NCBI GenBank assembly: GCA_023381535.1
Contig: JAMCSN010000108.1
Location: forward strand, 62,001 to 126,000
Reading direction: 5' to 3'
Length of the DNA: 64,000 bases
From: Bacteroidota bacterium
GTDB lineage: Bacteria; Bacteroidota; Ignavibacteria; Ignavibacteriales; Melioribacteraceae
The notes under the pieces were generated by a model. The model was not told where the DNA came from and did no database searches. It was given only the letters and a program-made list of their open reading frames with translations. Below are positions 8,505-16,636 of the stretch, in pieces (position 1 is the stretch's first letter; each line of letters begins with the position of its first letter). A program made the position numbers and the translations under genes.

Positions 8505-9404
8505 ATGATTGAAAGCTTTTTAGAACAAGCTAAAAGGCTTTTTGAAAATATTGAACCATTAAAAGTATTGAGAGCGAGGGTCTATAAGATTGGAGATGCC
8601 AATGTTCTTATCAGAGCCGCTACAATGTTAAACACTCACAAATATTTTTTTGGTATTAATTACGTTACTTTGGAAGAGATTGCAAACCTTGATAATCCAT
8701 TTATTGCGTTTATATGTGGATCAGTTGAGCAATGTATAATTGTACCTGCCCAATTATTTTTCAATTACTTATCAGAAATAAGTCACGATAGAAATGGTGA
8801 GTATAAGATTAACATTGATAGTGAATTTAATATTGTTCTAAAAGGGAGAGATAATAGACTTCGTTGCTCTGAATTTATTAATTCATGGAATTTACTCTTA
8901 GAACCGAAGTCGCTTCCAAAGACAAAAAATACTGCTGAGGAAAGCATTCATGCTGTTTTACAGGGGAGATTGATAGAAGTAGGAAACATCCGAGGGTATA
9001 AAACATATTGCCCAGATAAATCAAAATCGTTTAACAATAGACCGCTGAAGGAAATAGCCTCTATCAAGTCATGTCCAAGGCTTGAGTTTGCGAATTATGA
9101 TGTACTCCGAAATATTGACGTTATTTGGTTTACAGAAAAGCGAGAAAGCTTAATCCCTGAATATGCTTTTGAAGTTGAACTATCTACTGGAACATGGTCG
9201 GGTGTCGGTCGTCTTGCAACATTAATTGATTATCGTCATGTTCGAATGTATGTCATTTCTAACGACACAAAAAAGTATCAACAAGTAATGCATTCTTTTG
9301 CCGATTACACTGAAAGGTATTCGCATGTAACAACAGATAATTTGGGTGAACTATATGCTGCTGAACTGAATCTTAAAAAACTGAGATATGATATAGGGTT
9401 GTAA
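8505..9404 (+). CDS. Putative PD-(D/E)XK-fold (restriction-like) protein
   Basis: About 299 residues from the ATG at 8505; an in-frame ATG at 8475 would add ten residues. The N-terminal half is unrecognised. The C-terminal half has a pattern that fits a restriction-endonuclease core: an acidic helix (AEESIHAVLQGRLIEVG, residues about 154-170 of the long form), then NIDVIWF with D215, a short loop, and AFEVELSTG with E233 and E235 on the next strand, followed by a helix. This D...ExE arrangement resembles PD-(D/E)XK nucleases, several of which use E or Q in place of the last lysine. The gene is AT-rich and sits inside the queC-queF insert with no methyltransferase nearby. A non-catalytic or regulatory role is possible. 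Confidence 0.55.
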   Translation: MIESFLEQAKRLFENIEPLKVLRARVYKIGDANVLIRAATMLNTHKYFFGINYVTLEEIANLDNPFIAFICGSVEQCIIVPAQLFFNYLSEISHDRNGEYKINIDSEFNIVLKGRDNRLRCSEFINSWNLLLEPKSLPKTKNTAEESIHAVLQGRLIEVGNIRGYKTYCPDKSKSFNNRPLKEIASIKSCPRLEFANYDVLRNIDVIWFTEKRESLIPEYAFEVELSTGTWSGVGRLATLIDYRHVRMYVISNDTKKYQQVMHSFADYTERYSHVTTDNLGELYAAELNLKKLRYDIGL

Positions 9405-9432
9405 TTCTAGAATGATCGTTAAATAAAATTTG

Positions 9433-9535
9433 GAAACTGTTGAAACAGTTAGAAGCTGAATTTTTTTACTAATCCACGATTTAAGTCGTAGGTTAATGGA
9501 AATTTCAAATTCAGCCAACCGTTTCAACGGTTTAA
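9433..9535. repeat. Nested inverted-repeat element (REP/BIME- or MITE-like)
   Basis: About 100 nt with three nested symmetric parts. Outer palindromes AACTGTTGAAACAGTT (9435-9450) and AACCGTTTCAACGGTT (9518-9533) bracket the arms GCTGAATTT (9455-9463) and AAATTCAGC (9507-9515). These in turn bracket a centre with CCACGA...TCGTAGG around TTTAAG (9474-9492). The layout resembles REP pairs mobilised by RAYT-type transposases. It closes the right side of the insert between queC and queF. Confidence 0.7.
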
Positions 9536-9548
9536 AAAAGAGTTGAAA

Positions 9549-9923
9549 ATGCCAAACAAAACAAAACTTCTCGTAACTTTTCCAAATCCGAATCCGGAAA
9601 GAGATTACACAATCATTCACACCGCGCCGGAGTTCACTTCGCTTTGTCCCGTTACCGGTCAACCGGATTTTGCAACGATAGTTCTCGAATACATTCCGGA
9701 AAAAATTTGTGTGGAATTGAAATCGTATAAATTTTATCTGCAGTCATTCCGCAACGACGGCATTTATTTCGAAGCAGTAACCAACCGGATTCTTAACGAC
9801 CTCGTAAAAGTTTGCAAACCGCGCTACATGAAAATCACTGCTAAGTTTAACACCCGCGGCGGCATCTCATCAGAAATAATCGCAGAACAGAAAAGAAAAA
9901 AGCTCAAGAAAAAGTTTGTCTGA
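9549..9923 (+). CDS. queF: NADPH-dependent 7-cyano-7-deazaguanine reductase (QueF type I)
   Basis: Reduces preQ0 to preQ1 in queuosine synthesis. At 124 residues it is the short unimodular type. The catalytic C33 (FTSLCPVTGQPDFATI) and D40 are present, followed by the QueF motif CVELKSYKFYLQSFRNDGIYFE. The C-terminal FNTRGGI is also as expected. I use the ATG at 9549 instead of a TTG two codons upstream. Together with queC it completes two consecutive-pathway steps; the genes between them look inserted. Confidence 0.95.
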   Translation: MPNKTKLLVTFPNPNPERDYTIIHTAPEFTSLCPVTGQPDFATIVLEYIPEKICVELKSYKFYLQSFRNDGIYFEAVTNRILNDLVKVCKPRYMKITAKFNTRGGISSEIIAEQKRKKLKKKFV

Positions 9924-9990
9924 CAGCTTATGATTGGAATCGATGTTACTAATCAACACGAAACTTATTAATTAAATTTTTGGAGAAAAC

Positions 9991-11379
9991 ATGTCTAAGA
10001 AAGTAATTAAAAGAAGCTGGGCTGAGCCGTTCAAAATAAAAATGGTTGAGCCGATCAAAATGACAACGAGACCGTACAGAGAAAAATGTGCGAAGGACGC
10101 CGGCTACAATACGTTCTTATTAAAGTCGGATGACGTTTACATTGATCTGTTAACAGACAGCGGTACCAATGCGATGAGCGATTATCAGTGGGCGGGAATG
10201 ATGCTGGGCGACGAAGCGTATGCCGGTAGCAAAAACTTTTATCACTTGTGGGATAACGTAAAAAAATATTATGGAATGCCGTACTTCGTACCAACGCACC
10301 AAGGACGCGCCGCAGAACACATCATTTCAAAAATTATGATTCAACCGGGCGATTTTATTCCGGGCAACATGTACTTCACAACTACACGCGAACACCAGGA
10401 ATTAGCCGGCGGAAAATTTGTTGATGTAATTATCGACGAAGCTCACGAAGCTCAGAACAAACATCCGTTCAAAGGAAACATCGATCCGAAAAAGTTGAAA
10501 GACTTGATCAAAAAAGTCGGCGCAAAGAAAATCCCATACGTAAGCATGGCTGGTCCGGTAAACATGGCCGGCGGTCAACCGTTCTCGATGGCAAACTTGA
10601 AAGAGATTTCTAAACTCACACAAAACTATGGCATAAAACTTTGGTTCGATGCAACGCGCGCAACCGAAAATGCTTACTTTGTTAAAGTGCGTGAAAAAGG
10701 TTACGAGAATAAATCAATCGCGCAAATCTTGAAAGAAATGTGTTCTTACTTTGACGGATTGTGGGTGAGCGCAAAAAAAGATTTGATGGTCAACATCGGC
10801 GGATTTCTTGCAACGCGCAACAAACACGTTTACGAAGAAGCACGCAACATGGTTGTAATTTATGAAGGACTTCACACTTACGGCGGGTTAGCAGGACGCG
10901 ATATGGAAGCGATGGCGCGCGGACTCGAAGAGATGGTTGAGTTCGATAACATCAAAGCCCGCATCGGTCAAGTTGAATACTGCGGCAAGCAGCTCGAAAA
11001 ATATAATATTCCGCTGGTTTATCCTTTCGGCGGACATGCGATATTTCTTGATGCAAAAAAATTCTTGCCTCATTTGAAACAAGATTTGTTCCCGGCTCAA
11101 ACTTTGGCGGCTGAGATTTATCTTGATTCAGGCGTGCGCGGAATGGAAAGAGGAATTGTTTCTGCCGGACGCGATTCTCAAACCGGAAAGAACCGTTACC
11201 CGAAACTTGAATTAGTTCGCTTAACCTTCCCGCGGCGTGTATATACTCAAGCACACATTGATGTTATGGTCGAATCAATAGCGCAAGTTTATGAAGATAG
11301 GAAGAAGGTAAAAGGATTGAAGATGGTTTTCGAACCGAAACATTTGAGATTCTTCCAGGCAAGATTTAAAAAAATATAA
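9991..11379 (+). CDS. Tyrosine phenol-lyase / tryptophanase family enzyme, closer to tyrosine phenol-lyase
   Basis: PLP-dependent beta-eliminating lyase of 462 residues. Residues LLTDSGTNAMSDYQWAGMM, VPTHQGRAAEH, FDATRATENAYF and the Schiff-base lysine K263 (SAKKDLMVNIGG) are conserved. Several positions point to tyrosine phenol-lyase over tryptophanase: NAMSDYQW, NMYFTTTREHQ, and GMERGIVSAGR, where R387 corresponds to the arginine that contacts the phenol hydroxyl in the Citrobacter enzyme; tryptophanases have a hydrophobic residue there. The ending LRFFQARF also agrees. Expected reaction: tyrosine to phenol, pyruvate and ammonia. GGAG lies before the ATG. It is a single gene, with a palindromic repeat after it. 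Confidence 0.88.
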   Translation: MSKKVIKRSWAEPFKIKMVEPIKMTTRPYREKCAKDAGYNTFLLKSDDVYIDLLTDSGTNAMSDYQWAGMMLGDEAYAGSKNFYHLWDNVKKYYGMPYFVPTHQGRAAEHIISKIMIQPGDFIPGNMYFTTTREHQELAGGKFVDVIIDEAHEAQNKHPFKGNIDPKKLKDLIKKVGAKKIPYVSMAGPVNMAGGQPFSMANLKEISKLTQNYGIKLWFDATRATENAYFVKVREKGYENKSIAQILKEMCSYFDGLWVSAKKDLMVNIGGFLATRNKHVYEEARNMVVIYEGLHTYGGLAGRDMEAMARGLEEMVEFDNIKARIGQVEYCGKQLEKYNIPLVYPFGGHAIFLDAKKFLPHLKQDLFPAQTLAAEIYLDSGVRGMERGIVSAGRDSQTGKNRYPKLELVRLTFPRRVYTQAHIDVMVESIAQVYEDRKKVKGLKMVFEPKHLRFFQARFKKI

Positions 11380-11408
11380 TTCATAAAGAGCGTTAATAGT
11401 TCACTAAC

Positions 11409-11435
11409 GTAGGGACGAGGTTACTTCGTCCCTAC
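11409..11435. repeat. 27-nt REP-like palindrome (GTAGGGACGA / TCGTCCCTAC)
   Basis: Ten-base perfect arms (11409-11418 and 11426-11435) with a 7-nt loop, between the lyase gene and glnD. It has the same length and the same GTAGG...CCTAC ends as the palindrome at 58382-58408, which suggests one mobile family. It may also serve as a terminator-like hairpin, though no U-run follows. Confidence 0.75.
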
Positions 11436-11449
11436 ATGTATTTGTTGAA

Positions 11450-14014
11450 ATGTTAGTCATGGATCCACTGAAACTAAAAGAAAAATTTTTTGCCGATCGT
11501 GATCTTATTTTTCACGATGAAGATCTGCAAAAGGACCCGTTCAAGTTCTGCGTGAAATGGAGCTTGCTGGTTGAGGAGTATATTCAGAAAATTTTGCATG
11601 GGCAAAAACTAAAATGCGCTGTCGCATCGGTGGGAAGTTTCAGCCGCCGCGAACTCTCCCCGTTTTCCGATATAGATATAATGTTCATCTTCGAAAAAAT
11701 TGACGGCAACGAAAAGACAATTAAAGATTGCGTTACGATGCTCTGGGACGCGGGTATTGAAGTCTCACACACTGTTCGTGAGTTTACCGACATCAAAAGA
11801 TTTTTAAAAGAAGATCTGCACGCGTTCACCCAGTTTTTCGAAACGAGATACATCCTCGGCAACGAAAAACTTTACACGGCATGGAGCCAGAAAATATTTG
11901 AATCGATTTCCGCCAAGCAGAAAACAGAACTCATCAATAAATACTATATCGATCTTGAAGAACGTTATCACAAGTACGGCGACTCCGCAAAAGTTCTTGA
12001 GCCAAATGTAAAATACACTGCCGGCGGGTTGCGGGATATACAGCTTGTTGAATGGATATACACGCTTCAAAATAATCTTTCGTTAACTTCGCAAGAAGAA
12101 ATTACACAGACGCAGCATTTCCTTTCTATTCTGAAAAAAGAAAAAATTCTTGTGCCGAGAGCTGTTACCCGTCTTCAGGAAAGTTACCGGATGATTTTGA
12201 ATACGCGCAATCATCTTCATCTTATCAGCAATCATAAAAACGACCGGCTCGAATTTACATACCAGGAAAAAATTGCCAACGTTCACGGACACACAGGCGA
12301 CGGCTGGCATCAATACATGCGCAAATATTTTGATTCGGCGAATGTCGTAAAACGTTTCGCGCGAACAATGATGAAGCGTTACTACGAAGAGATCACGCCG
12401 CCCATCAGTAAATATCTTGCAATTCATCTCGATACCGATTTTACTCTGAAGGGCGAAGTGATTTCTGTAAATCGGAACTCTTCGCTTTCACTTTCGAGCA
12501 TACTAAGAGCATTTTATTACCGCGGACTTCATGACGCGCACTTCGATGAAAATTTGCGTTCGCAAATCATCGAGAGCGTAATCGATCATGAAGAGACACA
12601 AACATTTGAGCCGCAGTCGTCTGTGTTCTTCAGAGAAATTTTGAAACTTCCGAGGAATGTTGGAAAAACTTTAACTGCAATGAACGAGCTCGGCGTGCTC
12701 GGCGCTTTTCTGACTGAGTTCAAAGATATGATCGGATTTTTTCAACCCGGAGTATATCATTGTTACACTGCCGATGAGCATACGTTAATTGCGCTGAACA
12801 ATCTTGAAAACTTGGCAACGGAAACTTCTCCTTTGGGAAAATTATTTCAAGGACTGCGCGATAGAGACATTCTTTATCTCGCTGTGCTTTTTCACGACAT
12901 TGCCAAACCGATCAGTATTTCCGGGCATGAAATCATCGGCGCCGAAATTGCCAATTCGATAATGGAACGTTTGGGCTACGGTCCCGATGAAATTGAGATC
13001 GTACAATTCTTGGTTAGAAATCATTTGGTAATGGAACAGGTTGCTTTCCGAAGAAATCTCAACGATCCTTCCACGCTGAATAATTTTGCGCAGTTGTTTT
13101 CGTATTCCAAACAAATTGATTTTCTCTACATGCTCACGTATGCAGATCTTTCTGCTGTATCGCAAGTTGTTTGGACGCAGTGGAAGAGCGATTTGCTGAA
13201 TGAACTCTACCGAAAAATAAAAACCATGCTTGACGACAGAATCACTGCGCAGGAATTGCTGTCGTACAATTTGCATGAGATCATCAGCGGTGCGGAAATT
13301 CCTTCCGAAGATTCTTTCATCGATCACATTGAATCGATTAACGACCTCGGCTACATGCAGCATTTTTCAACAGAAGAAATTAACCAGCACATCGAAGAAA
13401 TTGAGAAAGGTTCCGCCGTCTCTGTTTTTTTCAAAATTGACGAACCTTTTACCGTCGTAACCGTTATCACAAGAGATTCCGAAGCGCTGCTTTCACACTT
13501 GTGCGGCGCGCTTTCAATCAACGATCTAAACATTCACGACGCAAAAATATTTACGCGCAAGGATGGAATTGTTATTGATAGCTTCAACGTAACGGATTTC
13601 AGAACGAACAAACCGATTGGCGATGAACGCTATGCCAAGATTACGAAGGACTTGAATCTTGCAATCGAAAATGAGCTGCAGATAACAAAAGAATTCAACC
13701 AGATCAAATCAAAGTGGCGGCGTCTCGAAAGCAAACTTTTTAAGCGCAAAGGAAAAATCAAAATTGCGTTTGAGAAGCATGACAAATACACCATCATTGA
13801 TATTTTCTCGCCCGACAGGTTAGGACTTTTGTTTCAGGTGACAAAAAAGATGAACGAGCTCGGACTTTCAGTTTACTTCGCAAAAATTTCTACGAAAGCT
13901 GACGACGTGGTTGACTCGTTTTACATTCTTGATCGGAACAGAAAAAAAATCTCGCCTGACGTTTACGAACTAATTACGCATGAGTTAACTCAAACAATAG
14001 AAGAAATGTTATAG
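11450..14014 (+). CDS. glnD: [Protein-PII] uridylyltransferase / uridylyl-removing enzyme family (GlnD)
   Basis: Nitrogen-signalling enzyme that adds and removes UMP on PII proteins. The 854 residues show the nucleotidyltransferase site GSFSRRELSPFSDIDI at about 62-77 (aspartates 74 and 76), a helical PII-uridylyltransferase domain, an HD phosphohydrolase domain with VLFHDIAKP around 480 and RNHLVMEQ after it, and two ACT domains at about 665-740 and 781-850 that would sense glutamine. Length and order fit full GlnD (about 850-900). The nucleotidyltransferase motif reads GSFSRRE where enterobacterial GlnD has GGYGRGE, which may reflect lineage. The alternative start at 11459 (MDPL) is as likely. 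murI follows 17 bases on. Confidence 0.9.
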   Translation: MLVMDPLKLKEKFFADRDLIFHDEDLQKDPFKFCVKWSLLVEEYIQKILHGQKLKCAVASVGSFSRRELSPFSDIDIMFIFEKIDGNEKTIKDCVTMLWDAGIEVSHTVREFTDIKRFLKEDLHAFTQFFETRYILGNEKLYTAWSQKIFESISAKQKTELINKYYIDLEERYHKYGDSAKVLEPNVKYTAGGLRDIQLVEWIYTLQNNLSLTSQEEITQTQHFLSILKKEKILVPRAVTRLQESYRMILNTRNHLHLISNHKNDRLEFTYQEKIANVHGHTGDGWHQYMRKYFDSANVVKRFARTMMKRYYEEITPPISKYLAIHLDTDFTLKGEVISVNRNSSLSLSSILRAFYYRGLHDAHFDENLRSQIIESVIDHEETQTFEPQSSVFFREILKLPRNVGKTLTAMNELGVLGAFLTEFKDMIGFFQPGVYHCYTADEHTLIALNNLENLATETSPLGKLFQGLRDRDILYLAVLFHDIAKPISISGHEIIGAEIANSIMERLGYGPDEIEIVQFLVRNHLVMEQVAFRRNLNDPSTLNNFAQLFSYSKQIDFLYMLTYADLSAVSQVVWTQWKSDLLNELYRKIKTMLDDRITAQELLSYNLHEIISGAEIPSEDSFIDHIESINDLGYMQHFSTEEINQHIEEIEKGSAVSVFFKIDEPFTVVTVITRDSEALLSHLCGALSINDLNIHDAKIFTRKDGIVIDSFNVTDFRTNKPIGDERYAKITKDLNLAIENELQITKEFNQIKSKWRRLESKLFKRKGKIKIAFEKHDKYTIIDIFSPDRLGLLFQVTKKMNELGLSVYFAKISTKADDVVDSFYILDRNRKKISPDVYELITHELTQTIEEML

Positions 14015-14031
14015 GTGTCAAATTGAATTTT

Positions 14032-14850
14032 ATGAACAGAACAAATCCTATCGGTTTTTTTGATTCAGGTATAGGCGGGCTTACCGTGGTACGCGCCGTT
14101 ACACGTTTAATGCCGAATGAAAACATAGTTTACTTTGGAGATACTGCGCGTGTACCGTATGGTTCTAAATCGAATGAAACGGTGATTGAGTATTCGCTTC
14201 AAGCGGCAAATTTTTTATTGAGAAAAAATATTAAGCTGCTCGTTGTTGCATGCAATACGGCTTCGTCCGTTGCGTTGAAAGAACTGAAAAGATTCTTAAC
14301 AATTCCGGTTATTGGAATGATTGAACCGGGTGCGAAGATGGCTCTGCAAGAATCAAGAAAAAAAGTTGTCGGCGTAATTGGAACAAGAGCAACGATTAAT
14401 AATCAAGCGTATGCGCACGAATTAAAAAAGCTGAATTCAAAAGTCAAAGTTTATGAACAAGCATGCCCATTGTTCGTCCCGCTTGCTGAAGAAGGATGGC
14501 TTGATCACAAAGTAACCGAGATGATTGCGAAAGAATATTTGAGCGAACTTAAAGAGAAGAAAATCGACAGTTTGATTCTTGGCTGCACTCATTACCCGAT
14601 ACTTGCCGAGATCATTCAAAAAGTTATTGGAAAAAATGTTCGTCTTGTAGATTCCGGAACGCCCGCTGCACAATTAGTAGAAGATTATTTGAATGGAAGG
14701 CAGTTGAGAAATCAATCGGTGCATCATGGCGAAAGCGAATTTTATGTGAGCGATGTTCCGCTAAAATTCCGCGAAGTTGCAGAACGGTTTTTAGGCAAGA
14801 AAATAACTCACCTTCATAAAGTTGAATTGGAAGAGCTTACTAACGAGTGA
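14032..14850 (+). CDS. murI: Glutamate racemase
   Basis: Supplies D-glutamate for peptidoglycan. The 272-residue protein has the opening [17 protein letters not shown], the first catalytic cysteine C74 in VVACNTASS and the second, C185, in [10 protein letters not shown]. Also typical are [13 protein letters not shown] and PVIGMIEPG. The ATG at 14032 is preferred to an in-frame TTG at 14023. It follows glnD closely on the same strand. Its TGA stop is immediately followed by repeat sequence and the remnant four-helix-bundle gene. Confidence 0.95.
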   Translation: MNRTNPIGFFDSGIGGLTVVRAVTRLMPNENIVYFGDTARVPYGSKSNETVIEYSLQAANFLLRKNIKLLVVACNTASSVALKELKRFLTIPVIGMIEPGAKMALQESRKKVVGVIGTRATINNQAYAHELKKLNSKVKVYEQACPLFVPLAEEGWLDHKVTEMIAKEYLSELKEKKIDSLILGCTHYPILAEIIQKVIGKNVRLVDSGTPAAQLVEDYLNGRQLRNQSVHHGESEFYVSDVPLKFREVAERFLGKKITHLHKVELEELTNE

Positions 14851-15104
14851 GACTAGATTCTGGATACTGGATAATTGTTGAGGGCTACGGAAGAAGATAC
14901 TACAAGCAAGACTTTATACATTTCTTGATTACAGCATTAGCTTCAAATGATGAAACAACCGATCATCTGGAAACACTTTTCGAAACAAAATCATTATCTG
15001 ATGAGAAACTTTATAACGATCTAAATAATCGTCTTAATACATTGGGTAAAAAACTTAATTCATTTATAAAGTCAGTACAAGAAGAACACCAAAGCCCTCG
15101 TTAA
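14847..15104 (+). pseudogene. 5'-truncated four-helix-bundle protein gene (23S rRNA IVS-encoded type)
   Basis: Residues from [20 protein letters not shown] onward match the C-terminal two thirds of the small four-helix-bundle family (about 115-125 residues) first known from intervening sequences in 23S r[16 protein letters not shown] and [19 protein letters not shown] are characteristic. The N-terminal helix with the usual SIPSNIAEG motif is missing: the frame before VEGYGRR is repeat DNA encoding DSGYW, and the only start is a GTG overlapping the murI stop. I read it as a broken copy. It is flanked by complementary repeats (14853-14872 and 15136-15155). Confidence 0.75.
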
Positions 15105-15155
15105 TTATAAAACTTCCTAGCTCCCAGTATCCAGCATCTAGTATCTAGAATCCAG
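14853..15155. repeat. Imperfect inverted repeats flanking the four-helix-bundle remnant
   Basis: The left arm CTAGATTCTGGATACTGGAT (14853-14872) matches the reverse complement of 15136-15155 at 17 of 20 positions. The right side extends to 15124 as degenerate TATCCAG/TATCTAG copies. IVS elements in 23S rRNA also carry complementary ends that form a stem, so this may be the trace of such an element outside an rRNA gene. The right arm runs into the 3' end of the Nudix gene. Confidence 0.65.
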
Positions 15156-15680
15156 CGTCAGTTTATACATGCTGATTCCACAAATGGTTTTTGCATCTGA
15201 AATTTCTCCGGTTCTGATTTTTTCTTCAATCTCATCTAAGGTAAATTCAAACATTTCCATTCCTTCTTCGCCTTCTTCGCGCGCGTGATCGCCTGGTAAT
15301 AAGTTTTCAGCGAGGAAAATATGCAGAACTTCCGAACAAAATCCGGGACTTGTATGAATCTTTCCGAGTTTGGAAATTTTATTTGAAGTGTATCCGGTTT
15401 CCTCAGTTAGTTCTCTAATTGCGCAGACTTGCGGATCCTCGTCTTTATCTAATTTCCCAGCGGGCAATTCTAGCAAAACTTCCTTGCTGGGATAACGGTA
15501 TTGTGTTACCATTACTATTTTGCCGTCGTTTTTAACTGCTACGACAACGGCACCGCCGGGATGGACGGCAACTTCGCGCCGCGCTTTGTTACCGCTTCCG
15601 TTGTATTCTATTTCATCGATTTTTACATCAAAAACTTTCCCGCGAAAAATAATTTCGGATTTAGTTACTGAAAAATTCAT
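15138..15680 (-). CDS. Nudix hydrolase, ADP-ribose pyrophosphatase type
   Basis: Cytosolic hydrolase, probably cleaving ADP-ribose or related nucleoside diphosphate sugars. The 180 residues carry the full Nudix box starting GKLDKDEDPQ and ending RELTEETGY (pattern GX5EX7REUXEEXGU), preceded by VTQYRYPSKEVLLELPAG, which is typical of the ADP-ribose branch, and followed by SPGFCSEVLHIFLA. The last residues (LTLDSRY) are encoded by the degenerate TATCTAGAATCCAG repeat, so the natural C-terminus has been replaced or extended. A minus-strand TATCTTTG box lies at 15710-15703, just upstream. Confidence 0.9.
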   Translation of the reverse strand: MNFSVTKSEIIFRGKVFDVKIDEIEYNGSGNKARREVAVHPGGAVVVAVKNDGKIVMVTQYRYPSKEVLLELPAGKLDKDEDPQVCAIRELTEETGYTSNKISKLGKIHTSPGFCSEVLHIFLAENLLPGDHAREEGEEGMEMFEFTLDEIEEKIRTGEISDAKTICGISMYKLTLDSRY

Positions 15681-15755
15681 TTACTCCTCAAAATTACTTG
15701 GTCAAAGATAGGAAAATGAATCGACGAAATTAATTCACGGTACAGTTTAATGGAT

Positions 15756-16223
15756 TCATTTGATATCGGATAAATTTACTTCCCGAGTAACAGTGTAAGT
15801 CCAAAATCCAATTTTGCCCGATGTAATTCTAATCCACTCGTCGAGATTTTCTTCAACATAAGTTGGGTAACCGTCAAGAATTTCAATGGTGTTATCTGCA
15901 AATCCGATAAAATCAGAAACATACCAAGACCAAGTTTTTCCACCGATTAAATCCTTGTTAACGTACGCGCCGTTTCCCTTGGCAATTTTAGCAACAACAA
16001 TTTTGTTGGAAGTTGTACCGGTGCCGCCGATTATTTCCCTTGCATGCTTTATATCTTCGGGTTTTGTGAGGGGAAGAATGTAAGAATCATTATGGTTGGG
16101 ATTTGTTTCAGCTACAAGAAAATATACCGTTTTATCTTCCGGCATATCTGTAACGGCATTGTCACAAGCAAACAGAACAAATAAAAACGTTGTGAATAGA
16201 AATATTTTATGCAGCTTGTTCAT
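15756..16223 (-). CDS. Lipoprotein with a BP74-like domain
   Basis: The preferred ATG at 16223 gives a signal peptide (KLHKIFLFTTFLFVLFAC) with a lipobox cysteine at residue 20, so the product should be a lipoprotein. An upstream start at 16304 would bury this signal. The mature part has KTVYFLVAETNP, KPEDIKHAREIIGG, IVVAKIAKGNGAY, TWSWYVSDFIGFADNTIEILDGYPTYVEENLDEWI and GFWTYTVTRE. This order of motifs resembles the BP74-related domain (named from a calmodulin-binding protein), also found in scattered bacterial secreted proteins. Function is unknown. It stands alone on the minus strand. Confidence 0.65.
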   Translation of the reverse strand: MNKLHKIFLFTTFLFVLFACDNAVTDMPEDKTVYFLVAETNPNHNDSYILPLTKPEDIKHAREIIGGTGTTSNKIVVAKIAKGNGAYVNKDLIGGKTWSWYVSDFIGFADNTIEILDGYPTYVEENLDEWIRITSGKIGFWTYTVTREVNLSDIK

Positions 16224-16363
16224 GCTTTGCTTCTCATTAGATTTTTGAAGTTGAAGTAAGTATAACTTCATCGGAAGTTTAATCCATCTTTGCAGAAATT
16301 TCAACTACTTAATTGTGCCACTAAATCATTTTCTCTATAATTCTCTTGATGTATTTGTTAAGT

Positions 16364-16636
16364 TCAATAAACTTCGGAATGGGAACCGACATCGATAAGA
16401 ATGATCGTATCCTTTTCTATTATGAAGTCAATAGTGATTCGGTAGGAAATATTTATAGAAACGGAATATATGTCGGCATGTTTTCCCGCTAATTTGTGTA
16501 GTCTTAATGAAGAGTGAAAAGGATTGATCTCGAGAAGCTTAAGGTTTTTTTCGTATTGCTTGATGATTTGCGGATGATGCTTGAAAATTTTTTTTGCCCT
16601 TCTATTATAACTTTCTGTAAAAATAAGCTTAGCCAC
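16364..16636 (-). CDS. Type II toxin, RelE/YafQ family
   Basis: Predicted ribosome-dependent mRNA interferase or gyrase-type toxin of the RelE/ParE superfamily. The 90 residues show the fold pattern: N-terminal IFTESYNRRAKKIFKHHP, a helical hairpin, then LRLHKLAGKHADIYSVSINISYRITIDFI and the C-terminal strand TIILIDVGSHSEVY. The R of ISYRITI and H of GSHSEVY sit where active-site residues of YafQ/RelE relatives lie. It overlaps the upstream antitoxin by 8 bases, the standard antitoxin-first order. Confidence 0.88.
   Translation of the reverse strand: MAKLIFTESYNRRAKKIFKHHPQIIKQYEKNLKLLEINPFHSSLRLHKLAGKHADIYSVSINISYRITIDFIIEKDTIILIDVGSHSEVY

Noticed and set aside
8475..9404. A complete restriction-modification system in the queC-queF insert
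   Set aside because: No methyltransferase motif is found in either gene there.
9433..9535. CRISPR-like repeats
   Set aside because: The repeats are inverted and nested, only two copies of each, with no regular spacers and no cas genes.
14847..15104. Intact four-helix-bundle gene
   Set aside because: The first helix and the SIPSNIAEG motif are missing and the only start is a GTG overlapping the murI stop.
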